NCBI GenBank assembly: GCA_947462685.1
Contig: CANHPL010000001.1
Coordinates: forward strand, 124,001-188,000
Source of the DNA: Burkholderiaceae bacterium
GTDB lineage: Bacteria; Pseudomonadota; Gammaproteobacteria; Burkholderiales; Burkholderiaceae
DNA: 64,000 bases
Reading direction: 5' to 3'
Of this stretch, positions 17,738 through 27,086 are shown piece after piece. How positions within the stretch are numbered: position 1 is the stretch's first letter; each line of letters starts with the position of its first letter. A model generated the notes under the pieces. It worked only from the letters and a program-made list of their open reading frames with translations. It was not told the DNA's origin and ran no database searches. Position numbers and translations under genes: made by a program.

Positions 17738-19153
17738 TTAATGTTTAATTGACGTTGCTGCTCTGTCATTTGCTAATTTTTTTTGAGGGTCAATCGGCTG
17801 CGGGTCTAACACTCCTACAGTTAAACGATCGTCAATTAAATATTTTTTTGCCACCGCTTGAACTTGATCTGCTGTTACATTACGGATTTTATCGGTCAAT
17901 GCATCTATTTTGTTCCAAGAGATCCCTACAACTTCTAATGAACCAATTTCCATTGCTTGTCCAAAAACTGAATCCCTTTTATAGATTTGTGAAGCAGTTA
18001 CGGCAATTTTGACGCGCTTTAATTCATCTGGTTTAATACCATTTTGAGCAATATCAGAAATAATTTTTTTCACTTCTGTCTCAAATATCGCTGGGGTTTT
18101 ACCTTTGGCTAGAGTTGTACTAATCATAAATAACTGCTCACTTCTGGCGATCGCATCCGACCCTGCGTTCACGCCAGTGCTAATATTTTTTTCTTTCACA
18201 AGGATACGATTTAATCTAGTATTTTGATTGCCATCCAAGACTCCAGCCAATACCTCTAGGGCCCAAGGGTCCACAACATCAATATTGTCACCAATCACTT
18301 TGGGAACTTTCCAGCCCATCATTACAACTACATTCTCTGCTGGAGCCTTTAAACTAAAGCGCTTTACGCCTTTTTGATCTGGCTCTCCTTGTACTTTTCT
18401 ATCTTCTAATATTTGATTGGGAACTTTTCCATAGGTGCTCTTAGCCATTTCAAATACTTGCTTGGGCTCAACATCACCTACAACAACTAAAATGGCATTA
18501 CTTGGTGTGTACCATTTTTTATACCAATTTTGAGCATCCAAATAAGTCATATTTTTTAAATCATCCATCCAACCGATTACGGGATTTCTGTTCGGCGCGG
18601 AGTTATAGGCGGTTGCAATAAATTGCTCGTACAACAATCCAGATGCCTGATCATCAGTTCTTAACCTTCTTTCCTCCATGACGACTTTTATTTCTTTTTT
18701 AAACTCTTCTTCAGAAAGCACTAAATTGTGCATTCTGTCAGCTTCTAAACGCATCATTTCTAGAAGATATGATTTTTCTATTTGCTGAAAATAAGCTGTG
18801 TAGTCATTACTGGTGAATGCGTTTTCTCTACCACCAAGTGCAGCAACTTTTTTAGAAAACTCGCCAGGTCCAAGAGTTTTTGTCCCTTTAAACATCATAT
18901 GTTCTAAAACATGAGCCACCCCAGTTGTTCCCATCGTTTCATCAATTGACCCAGTGCGGTACCAAACCATGTGGGCTACGGTTGGCGCCCGATGATCTTC
19001 CTTCACGATGATTTTTAAGCCATTTTCTAGAGTCATTTCGTGCGTCACTTCCTTTTTCTGCGCATTCCCTAAATGTGGAGTTAATAAAATGAAAGCGCAA
19101 ATTAATATTTGTTTTAAATTGATACAAAGTCTATTGGTCTTGTATTGATTCAC
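17738..19153 (-). CDS. M16-family zinc metallopeptidase
   Basis: Exported protease of the PqqL/mitochondrial processing peptidase family. The inverted zinc motif HxxEH is in HVLEHMMFKGT, with the third ligand region MRLEADRMHNLVLSEEEF downstream. A signal peptide precedes residue ~32 (LTPHLGNAQ). The start is GTG at 19153, preceded by AAAAAGG; no ATG fits before the signal sequence. It presumably forms a heterodimer with the inactive M16 protein encoded next. It is divergent from ftsY, 41 bases away. Confidence 0.92.
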   Translation of the reverse strand: MNQYKTNRLCINLKQILICAFILLTPHLGNAQKKEVTHEMTLENGLKIIVKEDHRAPTVAHMVWYRTGSIDETMGTTGVAHVLEHMMFKGTKTLGPGEFSKKVAALGGRENAFTSNDYTAYFQQIEKSYLLEMMRLEADRMHNLVLSEEEFKKEIKVVMEERRLRTDDQASGLLYEQFIATAYNSAPNRNPVIGWMDDLKNMTYLDAQNWYKKWYTPSNAILVVVGDVEPKQVFEMAKSTYGKVPNQILEDRKVQGEPDQKGVKRFSLKAPAENVVVMMGWKVPKVIGDNIDVVDPWALEVLAGVLDGNQNTRLNRILVKEKNISTGVNAGSDAIARSEQLFMISTTLAKGKTPAIFETEVKKIISDIAQNGIKPDELKRVKIAVTASQIYKRDSVFGQAMEIGSLEVVGISWNKIDALTDKIRNVTADQVQAVAKKYLIDDRLTVGVLDPQPIDPQKKLANDRAATSIKH

Positions 19154-19182
19154 TATGTATTACCTTTTTTAAATTACATCTG

Positions 19183-19197
19183 TAAAATAATCTTATG
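19183..19197 (+). promoter_or_regulatory. Candidate leaderless promoter -10 for ftsY
   Basis: TAAAAT at 19183-19188, then 6 bases, then the ATG at 19195. No Shine-Dalgarno sequence is present and the -35 region is weak. Confidence 0.4.
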
Positions 19198-20094
19198 TTT
19201 GGTTTACGCAAAACTTTATCTTCCCTATTTAACCGCTCTAAGGTTGATGAAGAATTATTCGAATCTCTCGAAGAGTCTTTGTTATTAGCCGATGTCGGCA
19301 TCCATGCTACACAAGAACTCATCAACAAATTACGCTCCACCGCCAAAAAAGAAAAACTAACGGATCCTACTGAACTTAAAAATCAATTAGAAATTTTTAT
19401 TGCAGAACTTCTCTACCCCTTAGAGTTTAATATTAATCCTTTAAAACAGCATACCTCTGCTCATACTCCAGAAATTTGGCTAATTGTGGGCGTAAATGGC
19501 GCAGGTAAAACCACGACTATTGGCAAATTGTGCCATGTGCTCCAAAATCAAAATAAAAAGGTCTTATTGGCGGCAGGGGATACTTTTAGGGCTGCAGCAA
19601 AAGAACAGTTAGGCGAATGGGGCAAGCGCAATGATGTTGAAGTCATCACTCAATCCAGTGGGGATGCTGCCACTGTTGCCCATGATGCCATTGGAGCCGC
19701 TCTTGCCAGACAAGCTGATATATTAATCATCGATACGGCTGGTCGACTAGCAACTCAATCCAATTTAATGGAAGAACTCAAAAAGGTAAAAAGGGTTATC
19801 CAAAAGTTAATCCCTAGCGCGCCACACCAAACTCTTTTAGTTCTAGATGGCAACACTGGCCAAAATGGTTTAACTCAAGTTAAAGCGTTTCATGAAGCTT
19901 TACAACTTTCAAGCTTGATTATCACTAAGGTTGATGGTACTGCTAAAGGGGGAGTTTTATGTGCAATAGCTCATTCATTAAGTTCTACCCCAAATTTTCC
20001 TCAAATTATGGCTCTTGGAGTGGGTGAAAATATGGAACAAATTCAGCCATTTTCTGCTCTTTTATTTGCAAAAGAATTATTAAATAGTGATTAA
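19195..20094 (+). CDS. ftsY: Signal recognition particle receptor FtsY
   Basis: GTPase that docks SRP-ribosome complexes at the membrane. The N domain is followed by the G domain with GVNGAGKTTTIGKL, ILIIDTAGRLATQSNLMEEL, ITKVDGTAKGGVL and LGVGENMEQIQPF. At 299 residues it has only the NG core plus a short amphipathic start; the long acidic A domain of E. coli FtsY is absent, as in many other bacteria. Confidence 0.96.
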   Translation: MFGLRKTLSSLFNRSKVDEELFESLEESLLLADVGIHATQELINKLRSTAKKEKLTDPTELKNQLEIFIAELLYPLEFNINPLKQHTSAHTPEIWLIVGVNGAGKTTTIGKLCHVLQNQNKKVLLAAGDTFRAAAKEQLGEWGKRNDVEVITQSSGDAATVAHDAIGAALARQADILIIDTAGRLATQSNLMEELKKVKRVIQKLIPSAPHQTLLVLDGNTGQNGLTQVKAFHEALQLSSLIITKVDGTAKGGVLCAIAHSLSSTPNFPQIMALGVGENMEQIQPFSALLFAKELLNSD

Positions 20095-20134
20095 ATATGA
20101 TAATTTATCAATATTTATCAATTACTTAAGTACT

Positions 20135-20140
20135 TACAAT
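20135..20140 (+). promoter_or_regulatory. Candidate -10 element for rpoH
   Basis: TACAAT (5 of 6 consensus) lies just upstream of the CIRCE element, which would cover the transcription start near 20147. No clear -35 is visible; a tandem ATTTATCAAT duplication (20103-20122) occupies that region. Confidence 0.4.
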
Positions 20141-20143
20141 ATT

Positions 20144-20170
20144 TTAGCACTCTGCTAAAATGAGTGCTAA
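20144..20170. promoter_or_regulatory. CIRCE element (HrcA operator) upstream of rpoH
   Basis: TTAGCACTC (20144-20152), nine bases, GAGTGCTAA (20162-20170): an exact match to the CIRCE consensus TTAGCACTC-N9-GAGTGCTAA bound by the heat-shock repressor HrcA. The inverted repeat extends to 15 bp per arm (20138-20176). It sits 9 bases before the rpoH ATG and overlaps the predicted transcription start, a repressing position. Confidence 0.93.
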
Positions 20171-20179
20171 AATATTATT

Positions 20180-21091
20180 ATGAGTAAATTGATTATTCCG
20201 GCCACAACTACCAACATATCCAATGGTGTTATTCCCTTGATTCCGACCCTTCCACAAGGTGGGGTTGGTAGCCTAGATGCTTATATTTCTGCGGTGAACC
20301 AAATGCCAATGTTAACTGCTGCTGAAGAAATTCAATTAGCAAAAAATCTTTCTGAGAAGAATGACTTAGAGGCTGCTCGCAGACTTGTTCTGAGCCATCT
20401 TCGTGTGGTCGTTTCTGTTTCTCGGCAATATTTGGGTTATGGCTTACCCCATGCTGACCTAATTCAGGAGGGGAATATTGGCTTAATGAAGGCCGTCAAA
20501 AAGTTTGACTTGTCTCAGGGCACACGTCTAGTCTCTTATGCTCTCTATTGGATTAAAGCTGAAATTCATGAATTTATTCTAAAAAACTGGCGCTTAGTAA
20601 GAGTTGCAACTACAAAACCTCAGCGTAAACTTTTCTTCAATTTGAGAAGTAATAAACCTCATTTAAATGCAATGTCAGATGAGGAAATTAATGCTTTAGC
20701 TAAAGCTTTAGATGTAAAAGCTGATGATGTTCGCCATATGGAAATTCGCTTAGGTGGGCATGATGTGCAATTAGAGCCTGATCAGGACGAAGATACTCCA
20801 AGAGAATTCGGTGCTTGGATGTCTGACTCAAGTCTTGAACCAACGGAGGTTCTTTCTCGGAAAGAGGCTTTAGAGTTGGAAACCTCAGGTCTCCATTCCG
20901 CATTACATGTTTTAGATGAAAGAAGCCAACGGATTATTAATGCTAGGTGGCTGTCTGCATCGTCTGGTAAAGCTCCTTTAACTCTCCATGATTTAGCCGC
21001 AGAGTTTCATATTTCTGCTGAACGTGTTCGTCAAATTGAAACTGCTGCGCTCAAAAAAATGCGTGGGCATTTTAATCAGACTAAAAGTTAA
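20180..21091 (+). CDS. rpoH: RNA polymerase sigma-32 factor (heat-shock sigma)
   Basis: Directs RNA polymerase to heat-shock promoters. Region 2 is seen in LPHADLIQEGNIGLMKAVKKFD-type sequence with SYALYWIKAEIHEFIL, the RpoH box follows as QRKLFFNLRS, and region 4 has the helix-turn-helix LHDLAAEFHISAERVRQIE. At 303 residues it is slightly longer than E. coli RpoH (284), mainly from an N-terminal extension. The start has no Shine-Dalgarno sequence. A CIRCE element upstream predicts HrcA repression. The stop overlaps the convergent SCO gene by 4 bases. Confidence 0.95.
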   Translation: MSKLIIPATTTNISNGVIPLIPTLPQGGVGSLDAYISAVNQMPMLTAAEEIQLAKNLSEKNDLEAARRLVLSHLRVVVSVSRQYLGYGLPHADLIQEGNIGLMKAVKKFDLSQGTRLVSYALYWIKAEIHEFILKNWRLVRVATTKPQRKLFFNLRSNKPHLNAMSDEEINALAKALDVKADDVRHMEIRLGGHDVQLEPDQDEDTPREFGAWMSDSSLEPTEVLSRKEALELETSGLHSALHVLDERSQRIINARWLSASSGKAPLTLHDLAAEFHISAERVRQIETAALKKMRGHFNQTKS

Positions 21092-21687
21092 TTCGCTTTT
21101 ACGAGTTTTCTCAAATCATCAGCTAGATTTTTTTCGCCTTGATTATGCCTTACAAAAAGGCGTAATTGGCCTTTTTTATCAATCACATAACTTCCTGCAG
21201 TGTGATCGATCGTATAGTACTTTGGGTCTTTACCTGAAACCTTTTGATAAAATGCTTTATATCCTTTAACTACTTTTTCTAAGGCTTCAGGACTTTCCGG
21301 TCGAAGTCCTAAAAATCCGGCATCAAAGCTTGGAACGTATTTTTCTAATAACTCCAAAGTATCTCTATCGGGGTCAAGCGTAATAAATGCAACTTGAACT
21401 TGATTAGCATCTTTCCCAAGAAGTTCCATGACTTTTTTCATCTCAAACATCGTGGTTGGGCAGACATCTGGACATTGCGTATACCCAAAAAAAATCAACA
21501 AGACCTTTCCCTTAAAGTCTTCAAGATGCCTTACTTGACCATGATGATCCTGTAATTCAAATTTAGGTGAGAACGATGTAGAGCCTGAGATATCAACATT
21601 GTTAAATTTTTCTTGCTGTGAGCAAGATAGTAGTGTCAATGCTCCAAACACGACTAGCAGGAACTTGACTACTTTCAATTTAAACAT
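21088..21687 (-). CDS. SCO1/SenC copper chaperone for cytochrome c oxidase
   Basis: Periplasmic, membrane-anchored thioredoxin-fold protein that helps load the CuA site of CoxB. Lipobox LTLLSC gives a lipidated Cys22; copper ligands are Cys72 and Cys76 in CPDVCP and the histidine in [11 protein letters not shown]. The ATG at 21687 is chosen over the TTG at 21696; it overlaps the end of ctaB by 8 bases. It is the last gene of the oxidase locus. Confidence 0.93.
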   Translation of the reverse strand: MFKLKVVKFLLVVFGALTLLSCSQQEKFNNVDISGSTSFSPKFELQDHHGQVRHLEDFKGKVLLIFFGYTQCPDVCPTTMFEMKKVMELLGKDANQVQVAFITLDPDRDTLELLEKYVPSFDAGFLGLRPESPEALEKVVKGYKAFYQKVSGKDPKYYTIDHTAGSYVIDKKGQLRLFVRHNQGEKNLADDLRKLVKAN

Positions 21688-22558
21688 AATGATCAATCAA
21701 CAAGGCTACAAATAATAATGACAAATACCAAATAGAATATTTGAATGTTTTTTTGGCTAATACATCTGAATAATGAAAATATAGCTTAACAGCATAAGCT
21801 AAAAAAATTCCGCCAAGAACCATTGCACTGAGTAAATAAAGTAAGCCACTCATACCGTAAACATACGGCAAAATCGAAGCGGCAAACATAATTAAGGTAT
21901 ATAAAACGATATGCAATAAAGTATATTGTTCGCCATGTGTATTTGGCAACATGGGCAATTCAGAGTTTTGGTAATCTTCACGACGGTATAGGGCTAGAGC
22001 CCAAAAATGGGGTGGCGTCCAAACGAAAATAATTAACACCAATAACCATGCCTCTGGAGGTACGTCATTGGCAACAGCCGCCCAACCAAGCGCTGGGGGC
22101 ATTGCGCCCGATAAGCCGCCGATGACAATATTTTGTGAAGTTGCTGGTTTTAAAAACCAAGTATAAATAATGGCATATCCAACAAAGGTCAATATGGTTA
22201 GCCACATCGTTAAAGGATTAGCAAACACCCACAACATGATGGAACCAATCCCACCTAAAACTGAAGATAGAATAAGAATTTCAGCGGTGGTTGCCTCTCC
22301 AGTAGCGGATGCACGCCAGGCAGTTCTTTTCATTTTGGCATCCACTTTTTGCTCAATTAAACAGTTCACTGCAAATGCAGCACTCGCCAATAATAAAATC
22401 CCAAAAGAACCTCCAATCAGTACCGGCCAAGGAACCATTCCGGGAGTGGCTAAAAACATACCGATCATTGCACAAAAAACAGCCAATTGAGTTACTCGAG
22501 GTTTAGTCAAGGCATACAATTGGCGCCATTTTGTTGAAGGTAAAGATGGTTGAGTCAT
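21680..22558 (-). CDS. ctaB: Protoheme IX farnesyltransferase
   Basis: UbiA-type prenyltransferase converting heme B to heme O. The polytopic protein (292 residues, about 8-9 membrane segments) has the Asp-rich prenyl-diphosphate site region [18 protein letters not shown] and [26 protein letters not shown]. Its ATG overlaps the ctaA stop (ATGA). Together with CtaA it supplies heme A to the oxidase encoded upstream. Confidence 0.95.
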   Translation of the reverse strand: MTQPSLPSTKWRQLYALTKPRVTQLAVFCAMIGMFLATPGMVPWPVLIGGSFGILLLASAAFAVNCLIEQKVDAKMKRTAWRASATGEATTAEILILSSVLGGIGSIMLWVFANPLTMWLTILTFVGYAIIYTWFLKPATSQNIVIGGLSGAMPPALGWAAVANDVPPEAWLLVLIIFVWTPPHFWALALYRREDYQNSELPMLPNTHGEQYTLLHIVLYTLIMFAASILPYVYGMSGLLYLLSAMVLGGIFLAYAVKLYFHYSDVLAKKTFKYSIWYLSLLFVALLIDHYV

Positions 22559-23661
22559 TTTGATAAAGACTTTTGAAAAGAGAGTAATAGTAACTTAGTT
22601 AAGCCAATTATCAAAGCAGATGCTCCTCCGGTATGGATTAATGCTGCAATCATGGGCCATTGAAAAATTACATTAGACAAGCCGCTTAAAATTTGAGCGC
22701 AAAGAACGAATAAAACCCATCGACCCCAATACTGGGCATCCTTTTGAAAGTTAATATTTCCTTCTTGTTTAACTTTTACTAAATAATACAAATAACATCC
22801 TAAAGTTAATGAAGTAATCATTGCTCCTAAACGATGAGTCCAATGAATCGCAATTAAAGCCTCAATCGATAAATACTCCCCCGAAGATGTCTTACCTAGC
22901 TCTCTCCACCAAGTAAATCCATTCAGGAAGTCCATTTGCGGGACCCACTCTTCATTGCATAGCGGAAAACCATTGCAAGCCAGAACAGCATAATTCGTAC
23001 TAACCCATGCTCCTAATAATATTTGACTAAATACGACAAGAATTACCAAGAGTGGTATTGCCGGTCTATATCTTTGTGGTTTTAATATCAGATGCCCTTG
23101 TTGGGTTAATCCAGATAATACGGTAAGCCCCATGATAAAACACAGCGCAAGTATGAGGTGTATCGAAACAATCAGTGGCTGAAGACGAAAAGTGACTGTA
23201 AACGCACCAAAAGCGCCTTGTAAGCAAACTAAGAAAAAAAGTCCAAGGGAAAATAGAAAAATACGATGGCCAAACTCTTTTCTTTTTATCCAAGCCATTA
23301 CCGTAAAACTAAGCATCAAAAAGCCTACTCCACTGGCAAAATAGCGATGTAACATTTCAATCCACGCCTTTGTAACGGTCACTGGACCAAATGGCATTTG
23401 TTGCTCCGCCTCTTGAATATGCGTCATGGCAAATAGTGGATTCGAGTGTCCATAACACCCAGGCCAATCAGGGCATCCAAGTCCGGAATCAGTCAACCGA
23501 GTAAACGCTCCGAAAAGAATTAAATCAAAAGTTAAAAAAATTAAAAGCCATACAAAACGATTTAAGTTCTGTAAATTACCCTTATAAGCAGTTATAAAGA
23601 GGGGAATCGCTCCAATAAATAAAGCTATCAATCCAAGCTGAATAATTAACATCCAAGTCAT
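22555..23661 (-). CDS. ctaA: Heme A synthase (COX15/CtaA)
   Basis: Oxidises heme O to heme A. Eight membrane segments in 368 residues. Family motifs are [20 protein letters not shown] near the N-terminus, [14 protein letters not shown] with a heme histidine, and [15 protein letters not shown]. The ATG at 23661, with AAAGG eight bases upstream, is preferred over TTG at 23664. Linked to ctaB by a 4-base overlap. Confidence 0.95.
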   Translation of the reverse strand: MTWMLIIQLGLIALFIGAIPLFITAYKGNLQNLNRFVWLLIFLTFDLILFGAFTRLTDSGLGCPDWPGCYGHSNPLFAMTHIQEAEQQMPFGPVTVTKAWIEMLHRYFASGVGFLMLSFTVMAWIKRKEFGHRIFLFSLGLFFLVCLQGAFGAFTVTFRLQPLIVSIHLILALCFIMGLTVLSGLTQQGHLILKPQRYRPAIPLLVILVVFSQILLGAWVSTNYAVLACNGFPLCNEEWVPQMDFLNGFTWWRELGKTSSGEYLSIEALIAIHWTHRLGAMITSLTLGCYLYYLVKVKQEGNINFQKDAQYWGRWVLFVLCAQILSGLSNVIFQWPMIAALIHTGGASALIIGLTKLLLLSFQKSLSK

Positions 23662-23679
23662 CAAGAAAACCTTTTTAAT

Positions 23680-24327
23680 TTACTTGCCATACTTACCAGT
23701 TGGGTTCCACTTTAAAAGTTTTTCAATATCTTTTCTCATTTTAGGAAACTCTGGGAGTTGAGGATTGACGCTAAAACGCATCATCCGATTTCCTTTAGGA
23801 TCTAATAAGTGAATTTCCTCTTTTGCCTCATCCATACCCAACCATTGATTCAATTTATTTTGACTTTCTTCATTCGGCGGCATTCCAACAATCTTTACTC
23901 CAACTTGATCGTTATAGGCCTCTTGAAGATTTTCACTAACTTTTGAATTATCCGTATTTATCCAAACAATTTGTACTCGCTCCATTTCTCTGCCTAAGGA
24001 GGCCCTTATCTGCCTCATCAAAAAAAGTAACTTCACACAATGTTCTTCATCTTTAGAGCACGCTTCAGCAGGTCTAGCGATAAGAAGGGTCCACTTGCCA
24101 TAGACTATCGGCATCAATGAATCTTCCGGGGCGGGCTGAACTGGAGAGACCAACTGTCCATAGTTAGTTTTCCCACCCGATGGCTTAATCACATAAAAAG
24201 TAAAATATGATGCAATGACTGGTGCCGCAAAGATGATGATAATTAACCACATTTGCCACATCCCAGATTTAGTCTTCGTTTTTCTATTGATTTGACTGGC
24301 TGGGATTAAAGGTTCTTGATTTTGCAT
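23680..24327 (-). CDS. Membrane-anchored protein of unknown function in the oxidase locus
   Basis: A 215-residue protein with one membrane segment (about residues 23-46, MWLIIIIFAAPVIASYFTFY) and a periplasmic domain. Content such as GKWTLLIARPAEAC, VQIVWINTD and EIHLLDPKGNRMMRFSV recalls the thioredoxin/SCO fold, but the two cysteines are arranged C-X6-C (Cys90, Cys97), not the C-X3-C of copper chaperones. Its conserved place between SURF1 and ctaA suggests an oxidase assembly role. That is inference. Confidence 0.75.
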   Translation of the reverse strand: MQNQEPLIPASQINRKTKTKSGMWQMWLIIIIFAAPVIASYFTFYVIKPSGGKTNYGQLVSPVQPAPEDSLMPIVYGKWTLLIARPAEACSKDEEHCVKLLFLMRQIRASLGREMERVQIVWINTDNSKVSENLQEAYNDQVGVKIVGMPPNEESQNKLNQWLGMDEAKEEIHLLDPKGNRMMRFSVNPQLPEFPKMRKDIEKLLKWNPTGKYGK

Positions 24328-24363
24328 GGCACTAACTTAAATAAATACCTATTATCGCAATGA

Positions 24364-25125
24364 TTATGATTTTTTGCGTAAGGCTGTAAATCCCCAATAC
24401 AAAAAGGTCATTAAAGCCAACCCAAACCATTGAAATGCGTAACCATAATGTGTATTTACACCTGATATAGGCAGAGGCAAAGACTTATCTAAGCCATCTT
24501 CTAATTGAGATTTTTGCTCCCGTAAAACAAAAGGCAATATTTGTTTGTCTAAAAATGATGCTCGATCAATCACGAGATTCTCTTGAATTTTTAAACCATC
24601 ACTCGCCTTATTTTCAACTTCCGGAGCAAGTTGATATGTTTTGCCCCCATCTGGAAAAACAATACCTTCGATAGTCACTATTTCAACTGAGGTTTTAACC
24701 GGTGAAACTTGATTGATTTGATCAAAGCTTCGAGGTATCCAACCACGATTCACCCATAAAACCATTTCAGGACTCGATGTGAGTTGCAGTGGCATCATCA
24801 GATTAAAGCCAGTTGCAATGCCTGTTTTTGGGTCTTTTCCCAATGGGTGTGGTCTATTTTGAAGCCAAACACCTCGCTCAGGTATCCAATACCCAGTTGC
24901 TTGCATCCGATGGTATAAAGCTTGATCCAATGTCCAATGACTTTCATTGGCGTTAAGTGTTGGTTGCAGCGATAGTTCACGTATTTGTTGTGCTTTTTGA
25001 ATTTTTACTTCTGCTCTGCGTAATTGCCAAAAGCCAAACTCCATGCCAAGAAACACTAAAAATAACATGGCAATAAATGCGATGCGTCGATTTTTGATAT
25101 CCTGAATAACTCTAGATACAATCAT
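24364..25125 (-). CDS. SURF1-family cytochrome oxidase assembly protein
   Basis: Inner-membrane protein with N- and C-terminal membrane helices flanking a periplasmic domain; SURF1 proteins help deliver heme A to CoxA. Conserved points are FWQLRRAEVK, the ATGYWIPERGVWLQNRP segment, VLWVNRGWIPR and the ending HYGYAFQWFGLALMTFLYW. At 253 residues it is typical. It is divergent from the small DUF2909 gene. Confidence 0.92.
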   Translation of the reverse strand: MIVSRVIQDIKNRRIAFIAMLFLVFLGMEFGFWQLRRAEVKIQKAQQIRELSLQPTLNANESHWTLDQALYHRMQATGYWIPERGVWLQNRPHPLGKDPKTGIATGFNLMMPLQLTSSPEMVLWVNRGWIPRSFDQINQVSPVKTSVEIVTIEGIVFPDGGKTYQLAPEVENKASDGLKIQENLVIDRASFLDKQILPFVLREQKSQLEDGLDKSLPLPISGVNTHYGYAFQWFGLALMTFLYWGFTALRKKS

Positions 25126-25146
25126 TAATTTATTAAGCGCCCTATT

Positions 25147-25356
25147 ATGAAAATTATTATCCCAATTATTTTTTTTTGTATTTTAGCTAGCCTCGGTTCT
25201 GCACTTTTTTTTATGATGCGCGATAAAGGATCTAGTTCTAATATGGTGAGATCACTCTTTATTCGTATTAGCTTATCTTTACTTTTATTTGCATCGGTAT
25301 GGATTGCACACTCATTTGGATGGATTCAAAGTACAGGAATTAAAGTCGGGCAATAA
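25147..25356 (+). CDS. DUF2909-type twin transmembrane protein
   Basis: A 69-residue protein with two hydrophobic helices separated by a basic loop (FFMMRDKGSSSNMVRSLFIR). It fits the DUF2909 family found beside oxidase genes in betaproteobacteria. Function unknown. It is the only plus-strand gene inside the oxidase locus and runs into a shared terminator. Confidence 0.82.
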   Translation: MKIIIPIIFFCILASLGSALFFMMRDKGSSSNMVRSLFIRISLSLLLFASVWIAHSFGWIQSTGIKVGQ

Positions 25357-25385
25357 AAAAACCGCTGCACTGCAGCGGTTTTTTA
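25355..25385. terminator. Bidirectional terminator between DUF2909 gene and coxC
   Basis: A run of A, the stem AACCGCTG/CAGCGGTT with a 5-base loop (CACTG), then a run of T, so it can work on both strands. It ends the plus-strand small gene and overlaps the coxC stop codon on the minus strand. It may therefore reduce read-through from coxC into SURF1. Confidence 0.88.
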
Positions 25386-26243
25386 CATCCAATAAACTAC
25401 TAAATACAGCCCTAACCACACAACGTCCACAAAGTGCCAATACCATGCAGCACCTTCAAATCCAAAATGATTGTCAGCCGTAAAGTGGCCTTTAATTAAA
25501 CGACGTAAAACTACGGCCAACATAATGGCACCTAAAGTAACGTGAAATCCATGAAATCCTGTCAACATGAAAAATGTTGAGCCATAAATACCAGAGGTCA
25601 ATTTTAAATTTAACTCAGAATAAGCATGAACGTATTCATATACTTGGAAACATACAAAAATAAATCCCAAAGCAACCGTCAGTGCTAATCCTGTAATTGC
25701 TTGTTTACGATGATTTTCACGCAATGCATGATGTGCCCAAGTAACAGTTAAGCCAGAGGTTAACAAAATCGCTGTATTAATCGTTGGGATTGGCCAAGGT
25801 CCCATCGTTTGAAACTTATCAACTAGACCTCCAGGTCCTGCATTCGGCCAAGAGGCAGCAAAATTAGGCCAAATTAATTGATGATCAATATCCCCAAGCC
25901 AGGGCATCGCAATACTTCTAGCATAGAACAAGGCTGAAAAAAATGCTCCAAAAAACATAATTTCAGAGAAGATAAACCAACTCATTGACCAACGATAGGA
26001 AACATCAACGTTGACACTATTAAGGCCACTTTCTGACTCACGGATTGCATCACCAAACCACTGATAGAGAACAAACAATGTCCATAAGGTGCCTGCTAAA
26101 GTTAAGTATGCGGCCCAATCGTGGCCATTGACCCATTGAGACATGCCAAGACCAAAAGCCAATAAACCAATACTTGCTCGTACTGGATGTCTAGATGGCT
26201 CAGGCACATAGTAATAAGGTGCTTGAGTTGTCGTTGAGGACAT
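25383..26243 (-). CDS. ctaE: Cytochrome c oxidase subunit III
   Basis: Polytopic subunit III of the aa3-type oxidase, 286 residues with seven membrane helices. Conserved segments are FIFSEIMFFGAFFSALFYAR, GFHGFHVTLGAIM and the C-terminal AAWYWHFVDVVWLGLYLVVY. AGGAGA lies upstream of the start. DUF2970 is next upstream. Confidence 0.96.
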   Translation of the reverse strand: MSSTTTQAPYYYVPEPSRHPVRASIGLLAFGLGMSQWVNGHDWAAYLTLAGTLWTLFVLYQWFGDAIRESESGLNSVNVDVSYRWSMSWFIFSEIMFFGAFFSALFYARSIAMPWLGDIDHQLIWPNFAASWPNAGPGGLVDKFQTMGPWPIPTINTAILLTSGLTVTWAHHALRENHRKQAITGLALTVALGFIFVCFQVYEYVHAYSELNLKLTSGIYGSTFFMLTGFHGFHVTLGAIMLAVVLRRLIKGHFTADNHFGFEGAAWYWHFVDVVWLGLYLVVYWM

Positions 26244-26269
26244 AATGCTCTCCTAAAAAAACTAAAAAA

Positions 26270-26473
26270 TTATTTTGCTAAAACTGCTTTAACTATTAAA
26301 AGAAGGATGGTCATAAAAATAACCACGCCAACTACACCTGCAATTATTACATGAACAAATGTCAAAGAGGCCATATCCTCCTCTTGTCCACTGCCTTTTC
26401 TAACGCCTAAAAACCCCCAAAAGACAGCTTTCATAGACTTGAAAAACCGCATCACTTCATTTTCATTTGCCAT
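26270..26473 (-). CDS. DUF2970 small membrane protein
   Basis: A 67-residue protein with one C-terminal membrane helix (VHVIIAGVVGVVIFMTILLL) and an N-terminal segment FFKSMKAVFWGFLGVRKGSG characteristic of DUF2970. Found between ctaG and coxC in betaproteobacterial oxidase clusters; function not known. Confidence 0.85.
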   Translation of the reverse strand: MANENEVMRFFKSMKAVFWGFLGVRKGSGQEEDMASLTFVHVIIAGVVGVVIFMTILLLIVKAVLAK

Positions 26474-26480
26474 TCATACC

Positions 26481-27074
26481 TTATATTTTAGATGGTTTTA
26501 CTTCACCTCTAACAACGGGCGCTGCTCCTTGAATTTCAAAAAATGTATAGGACAATGTAATTGTCTTGACATCTTTGGGTAAGTTCTTATCCACTACAAA
26601 GAAAACAGGCATTTGACGAGACTCTTTGGGCTGTAGGGTTTGTTGTGAAAAACAAAAACACTCTATCTTCGTAAAATGGTTTGTTGCAACCTTAGGCGCA
26701 TAACTAGGTATCGCTTGCGCAACAATAACTTTATCCTGTTCGTTGACTACCTCATAGGTAATTTGATTCAATTCGCCAGGGTGAACTTCCATGTAATTTT
26801 TAACGGGCCTAAAGCGAAGTGGTCCTTTTGTATTGGAATCAAATTCAATCGTAATAGATCGTGTTAAATCGACTTGAGAATTGTCTTTCGCAGGTTTTTG
26901 AGCCCCAAAAGCACGAATGCCATATTCGTTTTTATTGGTTACAACATTAATACCAGTAATCTCACAAATTGCTTTATAGGCTGGAATTAAGGCATATCCA
27001 AAGCCAAACATAAATAAGGCTACTGAAAGTAGCCTGATAAGCATCTGACGATTAAGGGTGGCAATTGAAAACAT
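26481..27074 (-). CDS. ctaG: Cytochrome c oxidase assembly protein CtaG/Cox11
   Basis: Copper chaperone that builds the CuB site of CoxA. One N-terminal membrane helix, then a periplasmic immunoglobulin-like domain with the copper motif IECFCFSQQTL and the family end VKTITLSYTFFEI. At 197 residues it is normal. It follows the tiny assembly gene and coxA. Confidence 0.95.
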   Translation of the reverse strand: MFSIATLNRQMLIRLLSVALFMFGFGYALIPAYKAICEITGINVVTNKNEYGIRAFGAQKPAKDNSQVDLTRSITIEFDSNTKGPLRFRPVKNYMEVHPGELNQITYEVVNEQDKVIVAQAIPSYAPKVATNHFTKIECFCFSQQTLQPKESRQMPVFFVVDKNLPKDVKTITLSYTFFEIQGAAPVVRGEVKPSKI

Positions 27075-27086
27075 GTCTAGTTATTC

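Noticed and set aside
19195..20094. Truncated FtsY
   Set aside because: The missing acidic A domain is common outside enterobacteria; the NG core is complete.
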